Shown here in pieces: positions 41,703-53,776 of a stretch of 64,000 bases of DNA. A model generated the notes under the pieces. That model was given only the letters and a program-made list of their open reading frames with translations. It was not told the origin of the DNA and did no database searches. This DNA is from Echria macrotheca (taxonomy: Eukaryota > Ascomycota > Sordariomycetes > Sordariales > Schizotheciaceae). The translations under genes were made by a program, and so were the position numbers. The stretch is from NCBI GenBank assembly GCA_030411725.1, contig MU839833.1, positions 620,001-684,000 of the forward strand, in the 5' to 3' direction. Numbering within the stretch: the stretch's first letter is position 1; each line of letters opens with the position of its first letter.

Positions 41703-44700
41703 CTAAACTCCACCAACACCGCCCTCTTCAAAACTCTCGTCCCAGCCGCCCGTCTCGAGCAGCCAGCCGCCTACCCTCTCTTTAACGCCGTCCACCGTCT
41801 CTCCCAGGGCGCAGACCCATTGGTCTTGCACGACCCTGACCTTTTCTTTCAGATCATCAGTAAGCCTCGCCCCCTCCTCGCGTCTCATCTCTTCCACTCT
41901 GGCTGGATCGCGCCCGTCGTGCTCCATGACTTTGGCCTTGGCTGACACACAGGCCTCCTTCACCTCGTGCAGCAGACAGAGCAAGTTAGTCTGCGACTCA
42001 ATAAACTGATATGTGCTCTTCTCGGTGTGCAACAGCAGACTGAATAGGTATTGCAGAGGGTGGTCGTGGTAGCTCGGGTTCTCGCTGTACTCGGAATGCG
42101 GGATCTGGATGTAGAAGCCTTCCATATCGGCAGGAATCTTGTCCAGGAGACGTTTCAATGGCGGTGCGATGTCCCAGAAGGCACTGAGCTGCACCTCGAC
42201 ACCACGAACCACAGTCTCCTCCACCACATCCCGGAATTCCTGGGTTCGGCGCAACACGTCCTCCGAGAATGCAAGTGCCCGTTTGGCACCATCTTGGGTG
42301 AAGAAGGCTTTGGCCGATGCGACCTTGTCTTCTTGCCCGGCCAGCTTATATGGCACAAGCACCATGTCGCGGTAACGGTCGTTGCGGTCGCTTAGCAAGT
42401 CGTACAGCGACCGGTGCAGCGTCTCGCGAGCCTCAAAGATCCACTTGAGAAGAGTTAGTTTCTCGAGGAGCTCGGGTTGCTCATCACCCTCCTCCTGCGG
42501 CAGATTCGGGTTGGACCCGCGGCTTTCTTCAAACAGACGGCCGCGAAGCCCGTCAAACAACTCGGTCGCCTGGGTAATTCGTGCCTGTAAGATCTCATTG
42601 ACCGGTACCACCACCGCCGTCTGAAACTCGTCAAAGTCCTTCTTCTCCAGCTCTTTGACTTTGTTCTGCTCTTCAGTCTTGGCATCGGCTTCGATGGCGG
42701 CCGCTTCGGCATACCCGATGCTTCCGGATGAGATCTCCTGTTGCAAATTCTCCCGAAGCGCCTGGCGACGCTGCTTCGCGGCTTCGGTGGCATCTGTCCG
42801 CACCTTGGCGCTGCCCTGTCTAAATCGTTCCCGGATCGCGTCAATCTCCGTCATATCACTGATGATCCGGACCGCATTCCGAGTCTGCGCCAACTCAGGA
42901 TGGTTATTGTTCACGGCGGGGTGGTGACGCGGATAAGGTGGCGGCAGGGTGACGAGGCGTGATACATCGAGATGCGCCGGATTCGGGGTCGTTGGTGTCG
43001 GCGTCGAGACAGATTGGAGGGAGTGACGGAGTTGCGGAGGCTGCGGCGTACTGACCAGTTCTGGCTCGTGCCAGCCTACTTTTTCGGGGGGGTACTCCTC
43101 GGCCGAGTTACGATTGCTGGGACCGGCAGGAGACGAGTGCGGATCATCTACCCACTGAAGAGCTTCACGCGCCTCCTTCGGCACGCCCATGTATTTGGAC
43201 TCCCTCTTGGATCTCTCTAATCTGCCCGAGGCAGCGTCAGCGGAGTCGGCTTCCCACCATCGGCTGGCAGGTCGTCCTCGGGAGTCCTCCTCGTCTAGGA
43301 CATCGCTGACACTCATGCTAAGAATGGGGGACAACGAAGGCATATAGTTGGAAGACTGCCAATTCGGATTTGAGGATGCAGCCGCAACTGTGGGTGAAGA
43401 TGATGGCATCGATGATGGTGTGGAGGCAGCAGAATTGGTGCCATGACCCGCGATAGCCGACCCAGCCGAACCACGATGCGATCGCGGTTCGGACGACTGG
43501 GGAGTCAAGTCCACCGTCCCGCTCGTTGCCGAGTTCATAGACTCGCGTCTTCCGGGCATGGGACGGAATAAATCGCGTGTTAAATCAAAAATTTCCGATC
43601 CCATCGCACCGATCGCCGCCGCATACCGCTCTCTGCGTATCCTAGACTCGTTCACGAAGAACTCGGCAAACAGCCGCACTCTTTCGGCATCGGTGGCAGC
43701 GGCGGCTTCGCCCTCTGCAAAGGCGGTGAAACGCTCAATCGTGCCGCGGGCAAATTGCTCGGTACTCTGTGTAGTGACGGCCTGTCTCGTGAGTGCGCGG
43801 CTGGGCGAGCGAGGGGTGCCTGACGACGACCGGCTCCCCGTAGGAGGGGTAGGGAGAGCTCTCGGCGCAATGGCATGATATCCCTCCGGCTGCTTCTGCA
43901 TTTGACGAGGAGACAGCGGGTTCGTGGGCGTCAGTTGGTCAGATGAGTTGTGTGCCGACCCCAACCCTGACACCCGAGGCGTTGAGCCTCTCGACTCAAG
44001 GTTGCTCTCATCCGTTTTACCCGAGCGAGGTGTACCTCTGGTAATAGTCAACCTTCTTTGCAAACCGGAAGCGTTGGGTATTACAATATCTCCCAGAGGC
44101 TGACCGTGAGTTGCGTCAATCGAGCCTCGACCAGTGCCTCTTGTGCGGCTTTCATTCCTTCGCTCCCGCAGCGTCTTTTCTCCCCTGAGGGCATGTTGTC
44201 TGGATAGATTCGGGGATGAACTGGAAGAAGACGGAGCAGACTCCGGGTTTGCGCTCGAGCTTCCAATGCTGGAGGTCTCTGTGTTTTGAGCTGGAGCATG
44301 ATTCGGGGACTCGGCGCGTTGTTGCTGGCCCGACGGGTTCGGCATGTTCCCGTCTTCCTGCCAGTTCGCAGGTGTTGGTGGCACCGGTCCGAGAGCGGCG
44401 ACACCGCTGGGAGGAGGTCTCCTTGTCGGAGGAGACATGATAGGTTCAGCCCCAAATGAGGGTCGCTGGGCACTCTGAGACCGAGCCGCGGCAGGCGGAG
44501 GCCCTGGCGGTGGTGGAGGCACTGTGACCATGGGCTCCCACCGGATTTGTGAAGATGATCGCGACCTTGCGGACGTAGGGGTCGCAATCGCGGGTGTTGA
44601 AGCTGCTCTCCGCGCCCCCGGGGCTACCCCTTGTGACGAATCAGAGTCGGTCCTGGTCGGGATCTGAAGAGTCAGGCCAGCAGCCTGCCCCGGAAGCACC

Positions 44701-45319
44701 CGTTGCATGATGCTAGGGCGTTGCGACTGAGCATGAGGTTCTATCGATATGCCGGCTTGTTCGGTTTCTCTCCTTCTGCCTAGCGACGGCAGAAAACGCC
44801 TGTCCCGTGAGCTGCCTCTACCACCAGGCGGGGGAGGAAAGGACGTCGTAGCACCGGGTTGGTCCGGTGTCGTCCTCTGCACCGGCGCCGGGGGAGGCGG
44901 TGCCCGTGCAGCCGACACATTCGGAGCCTGTCCGGGCTCAAAATGCATACTCATGGGCCGCCCGCTGCGTGGAGGGGAATAAGGAGGCGGGGGAAGCGGT
45001 GATCCTAGTTGCCGTTAGTCCACAGCATCGTCATGAGTCTTCAGCATGCCCATTTACCTGCAGGATCCTGGAATGTCTGTACCCGCTCCGAGCCCGAGCC
45101 CGGGACGGGTGAGGCAATCCATTCTTGGGGATTATAAGGTTGAATCGCGCTAATAGGTGTTTGTGCCGACGAGAATGCGCCATGCGAGGTCATGGACACG
45201 GCCGATAGTGGCGTATTGTTGGCATTCTGCGGATGGTAATTCCCAACGCCCAAGGACGCCGTCAAAAGGGGATTCAGACCGGCGCGCAGGCGAGCAGTCG
45301 GATCCCGCGACGAAGCCAT
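41703..45319 (-). CDS. large Pro/Ser-rich protein with helical C-terminus, unknown
   Basis: 1,187-residue protein that I do not recognise. Exons: 45058-45319 and 41703-45004; the 53-nt intron has donor GTAAAT, branch GACTAACG and acceptor CTAG. I start at ATG 45319 (MASSRDPTARLRAGL). The junction encodes a proline-rich patch (SPLPPPPYSPPRSGRP) that could bind SH3 or WW domains. The first 650 residues are low-complexity (Pro, Ser, Arg), with one helical island (FARGTIERFTAFAEGEAAAA). The last 450 are charged and helical, probably coiled coil (AIRERFRQGSAKVRTDATEA, VKELEKKDFDEFQTAVV), then ETLHRSLYDLLSDRNDRYRD and EKSTYQFIESQTNLL. Such layouts occur in fungal signalling or cytoskeletal adaptors; that is only a guess. 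Confidence 0.85.
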
Positions 45320-48300
45320 GACATGTGTCATTGGAAATTTTTGCCGTCCCGAACAGGAGACGACAAAGATGCCCGAGGTGCTCCCAACAGCGAACTCGAT
45401 GATGCTCCCGAGTTGAAGGAGAAATATCGCAATTCCCGTCCACCTGTCTCGCCCCAAGTCGACACCAGAGACAGCTTTCAGTGCCCGTTATCACCACTCC
45501 ATGCGCCGTTGGCCGGGGGGTGTTTCGAGATGTGGGGTGGTTGGTTGAGTGTCGCTATGACCGGACCATCCCCCACGAGTCGCTGGCACGTCGTCTCGTC
45601 GCTCGACATACAACACCGGCCAGCTCGCAGACTGCTGGTGGTTTGAGATCGATTGTCGGCGGAATGCGGCTGCCCAGTGTGTCGGCCGAGGGCGCTGAGG
45701 ATGGGCGGTCCTGCAAAGAGGAGGGCCGTGGCAGTCAAGCAAACGGGGCGGTTGGCAGTGGTGGGCGCGTTGCGCTGATAAAAGAGGGACAGACGGCTCC
45801 AGACCCGACTAGGGGCACATACAGGCTACATTGGCCTCCCTGTCCGCTGTGTGTGCTCCGTTCCGTTCTGAGAGGAAGCCAGAACCCCGGTCTTGTGCGG
45901 CTTGCTAGCGAAGAGGGGGGGAGGTCGCTCCACGGCGAACCTGCATGGAAAGCGGGAGCCGGCCTCCCGCTTTAAATCTGGGACCTAGACAAGCTTGGCG
46001 ATTTGTTGGGCCCCTTCCTTTCCCCTCAGGCGAGCCCCACGAAGGCTCCTGCTCCGAAGTGACTGTGACTCTATAATCATCCCAGACAACCTAAACCAGA
46101 AACCGTCCTTGGCCGCCTCTGTGTTGCCTGTGCCTATTCTATCTCCGTCAGACAGCCTCTTCATCTCGAGTGTTCGTGCAGCCCTGTTGCCAGCTGCATG
46201 TACACTACTCTACTGATCCGATGCAGCGAAGCAAGGCTTCGATTCCGCTCCTGTATCCCACCACCCCCTGTCAATTGCTCTCCCGAACAGCCATTCACAT
46301 TGAAGTTGTGGGTGCGGGCAACCAGGAGTGCTGCAAGACACGGGGCATGCTGCATGCCTGGTGTTGGACACTCTGAAAGGCCATGGAAATCCTCCGTCTG
46401 TTGGCCACCCGGCTGATGTCCGGGTCGAGCTAGGACAAGCTGCAAAAGGGCAATATCACCAGATTTACAGCGTGCTGGACTCTCCGCTAGCAACTCCTAG
46501 GCCCGCCGCTCAGGCACTGGCGTTGACAGAAGGCACAAAGGTACCCAAGTGGAGGTGACCGAGGAGGGGCAAATCCAGCGATCGGGCACAGGAGAGGTGT
46601 CCTTGATTGGCCTAGCGTTGGTGGTGTGTCGGCAATCTATTCTTGGTTGAGGGAGAAGATTGACGGCGGCCGCTTGATTGGCTGGATTGTGTGCAGTGGC
46701 CTGTGATGCTGCTTCCGGCGCTTAACTGCCCTTTGGTCTGCGTGATGTGATTCGGCTGCTGTTGAGCGGAGGTGCAGATGCATCAACAGCTGCATTAGCG
46801 GAGAGGGCCCACAAAAACCTCTGTGGTCTTGTGGTTGGCGGCACACGTTGTTCCAAGCCCGCTAGGCTGTTTCTGGCCTGGCGTGCGCTTTCCCCTGTCT
46901 CTTTTCCGCGCTCAGCTTCATGCGACGAAGCTGGGCCCAACAAGAAAAGAACCATCACAAGCCGTCAGATCTTGAATTACTTGTGTGTCATGGACAGGTT
47001 CCGGCCTCATTTCGAGATCAGCTGATTTGAGAAGGCCATCTCTTCCAGCCTCCCCTTCGACGAATTGCGCCTTCTTGCATATTGTTCGAGGTGGGGTGGG
47101 AACCCCCACTTGCCACCATTGGATGTGTTCTGTCAGTGCAGACTGTTTGTTGAACTTGTTTGCTTCGGTGGATTTTACCTCGACACTCTCTAACCTCCTT
47201 CCCTGGGGCCGGATAAGTGGTTCATCCGACCAACATCAAGAAATGTCATGCGTCACTCCAACAAGACGCGTTGAAAACTCTCTCTAATGATACGCGGGGT
47301 TGTCGCGTTGGCACAAGCGCGCTTTAGCTTTTCTCCACCTGACTTTCTAACGGTGTTCGTGAGGGATATTAATAGCAGTGGCTTCTGCACTCGAATGCCA
47401 GATTCGCCTCGCCCGCCGCACACGGCAGCAAACGAGACCTTATGCCACTCATATAACTTCCTTCTTGTTTGCTATTCGAAACAGGCATGTGGAAACAAAA
47501 CGTAACTGACCAAAATAGCAGGCTTCCAAGTCACGCTTCCAGAAGCTCCCCAGATTTTTAATTCGGGTCCTCTTCAGCCGCCTCCGCCGAAGCCAGCGCC
47601 GCCGGGACCAGACAGGGCCGCTCCTCGTCCGCTTTGGTTTGTCCAGGGACCCTGTCCGATCCGATGTTCCCCTGCAGCCCAACGCCGCTTGCGCCGGTTG
47701 ACCGCCACCCGAACGCCGTCTCGCAGGGTTCGCCCCGAATCGCTAGTTTTCGGGATCAAGTCGATCCGCCGTCACGGACCAGGTCTGCTGCTTTTTTTGG
47801 TGCGTGATGAGATTACGGCGGCGAAGAAGGGACGTCGAGGAAGCCCTCACCGACACCTGCTTCGGGTTCTCGCAAGCCGTCCCAAGGGCGCTGCAACAGC
47901 ACATTCATTCTTCACCTTTCCTCCGATTCTGCAGAGGCCTGCAAGTGTTTGTTAGGTCCTTGGCGACTCCAGTTCGGACAGTCCAACCACGGAATCGGGT
48001 CCAAGTGGCTACCGCCGTGCCGGACCCCTTAAGCCGACTGGCTCCAGAAGCCGGTTTCTTTATATAGGTACGCCGGCCGGCCGCTTTCGGCAAGGCTTGA
48101 TCTCCACCGTGGCACCGAAGTGTCAGGGGGAGCCAGCCTATTTTAGTTCGGATTACGGGTACTCTACTTCACGGCCCAGCGAGACATCGTTCGGCGGCCG
48201 CCCAAGGCACAACTCACCGATATGCCGCTCGGGTTTACTGCTTCGATGGGCTTGGCCGGGCAACAAGGCATTCCATGATATAGTTCAGGGGAAAGCTTCT

Positions 48301-49060
48301 TTAGGTCCCTGACACCGGTCCCTGACATTGTCAGCTAACTTGCCTATTCTTGGTTCAATATCTCTTCCTCTCAAGGCGAGGTTGACGACAGTCACCCATG
48401 ATTAGACGACACGACCGATATTTCGAGGATTTCCATGGATTATGTCCGTGCAAACTGCTTTCGTTTAATTCGGCGAGGCGGACTTTCCTTTCGCCCACTG
48501 CTGTCGGAGAACGATATGTTGTTGTCTTGGGCGTTGGCCGTGTTATCCACAGCCGTCTCAAGTCGACTCCGTGTTAAAGGTTGTCTCTAGGCTTGGACTC
48601 GCGGCATCAACTTCGGCCTCTTGTTGGCTTGAGAGCAGCCATCGGCGCCGTGTTACCATCGACTTTTGTCCAGGTGACTTCCGGTTTTTAAGTATTAAGT
48701 CTGAGGCTGGTTGATTGAACCTGGAACTGTCCGGACTATGGATCCCAACTCCCAGACGAATAGCGGTGCTTGGTCAAGAAGTTCTGATGTCATCTTTTGT
48801 GCTTGAGGGTTTCGCGAAACTGGTGGCCGCCATAAGCATTTGAACAACTGAATTCTCGCCTTTTTGATATTGCTCAGGAAATCTCAGAATAGCAATGGCT
48901 TCACGGTGACCTTTCAGCACCTGCCGGTCGGCTTATGCTGGAAGATAGCAAGGCTGAACGCGATCGCCAAGCTCGATTCAGCAATCGTCAGGCACATAAC
49001 ACCGTCTGATTGGTCCCCGCTCAGGCACCCCACCTCCCCGCGACAGGGCTAGCTGTTGTT
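45320..49060. other. gene-poor region upstream of aha1
   Basis: No supported gene in 3.7 kb. Plus-strand frames such as 45481-45975 are short and Arg/Gly-rich. The part up to about 46000 is the likely leader and promoter of the large minus-strand gene. Confidence 0.5.
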
Positions 49061-49222
49061 TTACTGCCACCGCTCTCCGCCCAAACGGAGCCTGCGGCTT
49101 TCTAGAGCTTTCCAAACCTCAGCTGCCCGCTCACTATTTCCTTCCTCTTTTTCTTCTTTGGCGAATTCCGCCCAACTCCTCCTCTGCGTCTCACTCCCGA
49201 CGACACACGACTTCCGCACCAT
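49061..49222 (-). CDS. possible microprotein upstream of aha1 (weak)
   Basis: A 53-residue frame from ATG 49222 to TAA at 49061: MVRKSCVVGSETQRRSW then a highly charged helical stretch (FAKEEKEEGNSERAAEVWKA) and a Trp-containing tail. The frame stays open upstream to about 49543, where it overlaps aha1 antisense. The charged-helix composition looks more coding-like than its surroundings, but I see no homologue and no firm splice model. It may be chance. Confidence 0.2.
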   Translation of the reverse strand: MVRKSCVVGSETQRRSWAEFAKEEKEEGNSERAAEVWKALESRRLRLGGERWQ

Positions 49223-49477
49223 TAACTGACACTGTAGCCCACGGTAGGCATCCAGCTTTTTCTTGTCGCTGCTTTTCCTGCCCCCAATTCCATGATGATT
49301 GTTCAGCTGGCACCAGTCATAGGGTGACTTGTACTCCCTCCTTTGATGACAAACGCTGCGGTCCACCAGGCCAACTCTGACCGAATTTTTACTCTGTCTT
49401 GCAATTGCGTTCTTGCTTCCTAGCAGCCGCTGATCGTTGCAGAAAATCTCTAGGTTTGATCCCACAAGACCGCGACA
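49223..49477. promoter_or_regulatory. aha1 promoter region
   Basis: The leader before aha1 is pyrimidine-rich. An imperfect heat-shock-element-like TTCnnGAGnnTTC lies at 49100-49112, inside the downstream edge of the weak micro-ORF. The Hsp90 co-chaperone gene would be expected to respond to heat shock; the element has one mismatch. Confidence 0.3.
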
Positions 49478-50665
49478 ATGGTTCTGCACAACCCCAACAA
49501 CTGGCACTGGGTCCAAAAGGATGTGTCGCAGTGGACGAAGCAATGGCTGGAGGAGAATCTGACCAAGATCGAGGCCGAGGAGGGAGGCGTGTCGGCCAAG
49601 GTCAACAAGGTCATTAGCATGGACGGAGATGTCGACGTGGCGCAGAGGAAGGGCAAGGTCATTACGATTTTTGATGTCAAGTTAACTTTGGAGTACTCAG
49701 GTACGTATATCCGTAGAATACAATTGCACAGTTTTCTTTTCTCTGCACCAATCCTGCACACACTGCAAAAGTGAAGAATCTGGCGAGCTAAGAAATCTCT
49801 GCTCCGCAGGCTCCACCGCCGATGACGAGGATGTGTCGGGAACCATTACGGTGCCGGAGGTTTCGCACGAGTTAGACGAGGACGAGTTTGTGGTAGGTTT
49901 CGTGCCAGTGCTTCGTTGCTGCGGCCGAAGGCTAAGCCGATGTAGTTTGAGATCGACATCTACTCGGATGCGAAGGAGAAACAGCCAGTCAAGGAGCTCG
50001 TCCGGTCCAAGATTGTGCCGCAGTTACGTGCCGCGTTCCTGAAAATCTCGCCGGCTCTCATCGCCGAACATGGCAAGGACATCCAGCACGCGCCCGGCTC
50101 AAACCCGTCAAGCGGCTTCTCGACGCCGAAGTACCACGTGCCTACCGGCTCTTCGACCAAGGACGGATCCACCTCGACGCAGTCCAATAGCGGAAGTATC
50201 GTCAATACCACGACGGTGACGGATACCGAGGAGTTCCGCACAACCGCCGAGGAGCTGTACAAGACCTTTACGGACCCGCAGCGGCTGGCCGCTTTTACTA
50301 GAGCGCCGCCCAAGGTTTTTGAGGGAGCCAAACAGGGCGGCAAGTTCGAGCTGTTCGGCGGCAACGTCTCTGGTGAATATCTGGAGCTTGAAGAGCCGAA
50401 AAAGATTGTGCAGAGCTGGCGTTTGGACCAATGGCCGAAGGGGCATTACTCGAAGCTCAAGATTGAGTTTGACCAGAACGACATTGATGCCGTAACGGTG
50501 ATGCGTGTCGAGTGGACCGGGGTGCCTGTGGGACAAGAGGAGGTCACAAAGAGGAACTGGCTGGAGTATTATGTCAGGAGCATTAAGACGACCTTTGGGT
50601 AAGTGTCTCTATCACCGTGGTTTATTCTTCATGCTGACAGTGTCAGGTTTGGAACGGTTCTCTAA
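49478..50665 (+). CDS. aha1: Hsp90 co-chaperone Aha1
   Basis: Activator of the Hsp90 ATPase, 325 residues. Exons: 49478-49700, 49810-49892, 49946-50598, 50647-50665; introns of 109, 53 and 48 nt. The N-terminal domain opens with NPNNWHWVQKDVSQWTKQWL, which is the hallmark of the family; SKIVPQLR and the DLE-type helix follow. A Ser/Thr-rich linker (GSSTKDGSTSTQSNSGS) leads to the C-terminal AHSA1/START-like domain: FTDPQRLAAFTR, GGKFELFGGNVSGEYLELE, IVQSWRLDQWPKGHYSKL. The last short exon encodes FGTVL and the stop, giving the typical WLEYYVRSIKTTFGFG ending. N and C domains contact the middle and N domains of Hsp90. Confidence 0.95.
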
Positions 50666-50998
50666 GACGGAGAATTGGCGTTTGGCAGAGGGTGGGTCAC
50701 AGATGCATTATCTAGAGGGCAGCGGGACATCGGGATGGAGGATGAAACGAGTCTAAATAAAATACAGCGATGAGAAATGATGAGACGATGCATCTTAACG
50801 CGGCAATGTGCTGGGAATAATGTTTTGTGCCTCGGGGGGGTTCGGCGCCGAGCGGGGTTTACTCCGCCCCTTCCGATCCGAGCCTGATGACCTCGACAAC
50901 ATCATAAAGCAGCAGTTCACACAACAACACAGAGGGAAGTCACTCGGTATACCGAGCTCGGTCCGACAAGTTCTGCCTCTCTATCCGCGTCCCTGAAT
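50666..50998. other. intergenic between aha1 and nitrilase-like gene
   Basis: 333 bp with no gene; it serves as the nitrilase-like gene's promoter. I see no clear TATA box. Confidence 0.45.
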
Positions 50999-52113
50999 AT
51001 GGCCCCTACGTACAAGATTGCGCTCATCCAGATCAAGCAAAAGGTATTATTATCTGACTGCTGTGATGATGATGTCATTTGCCTCTCATAATACCAAAGA
51101 CAAGCCAGTACCGTTACAGTTCACTCACTCGTTTGTTATCTCATAGGATGCCGCGGTCAAAGAGAACTACGCCAAGGCCGAGTCGTACATCCGCGACGCC
51201 GCCGCCCAGGGCGCCGACCTCGCCGTGCTGCCCGAGTACCACCTGACATCCTGGTGTCCCGAGCACCCGGACTTTGTGTCGGCGACGATCGAATCGGCTT
51301 CGTATGTCAGCCGGTACCAAGACCTCGCGCGCGAGCTGGGTATCAACATCGTTCCCGGGACGATTTGCGATGTCTCGTCTCCGTCTGGAGAGGGAGAGGG
51401 AGAAAAGGAGATGAGAAACATGGCGTACTGGATCTCGTCGGACGGAAGCATTGCGGGCTCGTATCAGAAGAAGAATCTGTGGCATCCGGAGCGGCCGCAT
51501 CTCGCTGCGGGCGTGCAGGAGCCGCACGCGGCGTTTGAGACGCCCTTGACAAAGGGAGACGGGAAAAAGATCAAGGCGGGGCTGTTGATCTGTTGGGATC
51601 TGGCCTTCCCCGAGGCGTTTCGCGCGCTGATTGCGGATGGGGCCGATGTGATTGTGATCCCGTCGTGGTGGCATCTTACGGATGTGGATGACGAGGCGTT
51701 TGGGATGAATCCGATGTGTGAGAGGGCGTTTTTGGAGGCGGCGGTGGTGACGAGGGCGTATGAGAATACGGCTGCGGTTGTGTTTTGCAATGCCGGCGGG
51801 CTGAGTCAGGTCGCGATGCCTATTCTGGGCGCGGTTGGGGGTGTGATGGAGGCGATGGATCCTTCTGAGGGGGCGGGGGATGGGAAGGGGTGAGTATTTT
51901 TTTTGTTTCTGGTAATGTGATGTGTCATATGAAAGGAGAAGTTGGCTAATAACGAATGGTGGAAGCAGGGAGGGGATGAAGATTGTGGAGGTTGATTTTG
52001 GCGTGCTGCAGGTGGCCGAGAGGAATTACAAGGTCAGGGCGGATATGGGCAGTCAGGGGTGGCATTATGGGTATACGTTGTGGAAGGGAGCGGCGGAGAA
52101 GGGGGATAAGTGA
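50999..52113 (+). CDS. carbon-nitrogen hydrolase, nitrilase superfamily
   Basis: Amidase/nitrilase-fold enzyme of 310 residues that cleaves C-N bonds of amides or nitriles through a thioester. Exons: 50999-51043, 51147-51889, 51969-52113; introns of 103 and 79 nt (branch GCTAAT in the second). The Glu-Lys-Cys triad is E45 (LAVLPEYHLTSW), K123 (GSYQKKNLW) and C164 (LLICWDLAFPEAFR). SWWHLTDVDDEAFG and RAYENTAAVVFCNAGG fit the family. The first exon encodes only MAPTYKIALIQIKQK, the first strand. Substrate is unknown; the omega-amidase, aliphatic-amidase and cyanide-hydratase-like branches are all possible, and the last is less likely given its length. Confidence 0.92.
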
Positions 52114-52456
52114 GGTTGTTGATGTGTGTGCGGACAGCCAAGTTGTCCATGAACAATAACATGCTGCGATATAAAATAGTGGCTTTGAGTCGTACACTAT
52201 GACCTTGTTCTGGGTTGACCAACAGTCAAGATTTCAGGTACATCGTCTTCAATTTTATGAGACACGGAGCAAACATGTTTGTCTCACATATGCAATAGGG
52301 TCATGGCGTAGGGTAAAAAGGTTTCGAGATTTTTATTTTTTTTTGTGGTCATCTTATTTTCCTTCATCCGATTTGTTCATTGAGGATAACTATCCCCAGG
52401 AACATCTTCCTCAAATCTCAAGCTTCCCCCCCTTGTTTCAAGGGAATTCATGCCCT
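52114..52456. other. intergenic, no gene seen
   Basis: 343 bp between two converging genes; it should hold both 3' untranslated regions. Confidence 0.5.
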
Positions 52457-52813
52457 TCAAGAGGCAGGAGCAGAGGTGTGAGCATGAGCAGCCGCAAAGT
52501 CACGGACGCTCGGACGATGAAGAGTCTCGCCGAGCTCGAGATCAATATCAGCACCAGCAGCAGCAGCATCAATCTTTTCATTCTCCTTCTTGGCAAAGTT
52601 GCGAAGCCGCACCAGCCCGCCGCAGAAATAAAAGAAGAGGGGGGACAGGATGACACAGGCCAGCAGCATCCAGAAGAGGATGCTGAAGGCCATGATGGTG
52701 ACCAGGAAGTTGCAGGCCTTGACGTAGCCGGCGGAGCAGCTGAGAGCCATAAGCTGACCGTACGGGTCCATCTCGGAGATGGGGGTGCCAGTGACGGTGG
52801 GGGAGGAAGACAT
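52457..52813 (-). CDS. small single-pass membrane protein, unknown
   Basis: 118-residue single-exon protein, not recognised. After a short Ser/Pro N-terminus there is a strong hydrophobic segment (about 35-65, CNFLVTIMAFSILFWMLLAC and ILSPLFFYFCGG), then a basic patch (LVRLRNFAKKENEK) and an acidic/Ala-rich tail. The positive-inside rule puts the C-terminus in the cytosol. The hydrophobic block could also form a hairpin. A consensus TATA box (52946-52954) lies about 130 bp upstream. ATG at 52813. Confidence 0.65.
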   Translation of the reverse strand: MSSSPTVTGTPISEMDPYGQLMALSCSAGYVKACNFLVTIMAFSILFWMLLACVILSPLFFYFCGGLVRLRNFAKKENEKIDAAAAGADIDLELGETLHRPSVRDFAAAHAHTSAPAS

Positions 52814-52945
52814 CGTTGGTTGCTTGCCTTCTGAGATGATGATTGCGGTGAGCGGTGGTGATATCCAGTTCTGTGCAGGTCAAGATCAGAAGATGATGAT
52901 TTGGATGAGGAGAGGATGGATGGTTGAGGGGGATGGGGCGGAGGT

Positions 52946-52954
52946 CTTTATATA
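52946..52954 (-). promoter_or_regulatory. TATA box of the 118-aa membrane protein gene
   Basis: Minus-strand TATATAAAG, about 133 bp before the ATG. Confidence 0.6.
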
Positions 52955-53476
52955 CTAAATTTTAGGGGTTGACTGTGTTACTTGTTGTGTCCGGGATAGT
53001 TGTCTTGTAGACGGACGGTGGTGTTGTGTCAGGGGTTCGAGGTGATCAGGTACAACCTGGCTGTCCTCAACATTCCTGCGGGAGAAACCCGAGATACAAT
53101 GCCATTGTTGTATACTTTGAACTGCATGAGATTCACCCGAGCGCATGTAAATGCCTACGGAACTTCCCAGCAACAAAGAATTACACGTGGGAAGTACTCA
53201 AGCCTATTCCTACGCTCTAGGTAGTTGTATAAATGGCTTTACATGTAGGTAAAGGGTTATGTTTAGATCTGCAATGTAAGGTTACAGGGATTTTCGGGTT
53301 ATTTTCAGTTATCTTAGGGAGGTTCAAACTCTTAGCCTACGCCTTAGGGGAGGATCCTTAGGCCTTACGTTGCTATAAATAGGTCGCCTATTTCCACTGT
53401 AACCCGCTTGAATTCAAACCTGCCCCTAGTCTAGATATCGACTCAGCATCTTGACGGTACGATCGTCCCTCTCACC
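52955..53476. other. intergenic, AT-rich next to a small gene
   Basis: No gene. The segment 53220-53400 is more AT-rich than its surroundings and has several CCTTAGG/CCTAAG-type words. A TATA box for the next gene is at 53374-53381. Confidence 0.5.
53374..53381 (+). promoter_or_regulatory. TATA box of the 99-aa gene
   Basis: TATAAATA, about 96-103 bp before the ATG at 53477. Confidence 0.6.
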
Positions 53477-53776
53477 ATGTCGAGCTTGTTTGCTTCCGAT
53501 CATCATGACAGAGTCGAGACTCCCGAGGTGCTTAACTCGCAGGAGACACTCGGGTTCTTTGGTCTCCACTCTGATGTTGCCAAAACAATTTTCGACTCCT
53601 GGCAGGAGTTGCAGCAGACGCCAGGACAGTTGGGACACGGTGACAACATTATCACCTCTGCAGAGCATTACATCAAGACTATGGCGGATGTCGAGGATGC
53701 ATGGCTTCCCTCTCACAATTGGCGACGGGCCCTGGGCAAGATGGGCATCAACAGCGACTTGACCGATGTACTATAA
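53477..53776 (+). CDS. small unknown soluble protein
   Basis: 99-residue single-exon protein, not recognised. The ATG has a good context (TCACCATGTCG) and a TATA box about 100 bp upstream. It reads MSSLFASDHHDRVETPEVLN and continues as an acidic, mainly helical sequence with GFFGLHSDVAKTIFDSWQEL and IKTMADVEDAWLPSHNWRRA. There is no signal peptide, membrane segment or cysteine. Codon use and the lack of low complexity support a real gene. Confidence 0.65.
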   Translation: MSSLFASDHHDRVETPEVLNSQETLGFFGLHSDVAKTIFDSWQELQQTPGQLGHGDNIITSAEHYIKTMADVEDAWLPSHNWRRALGKMGINSDLTDVL

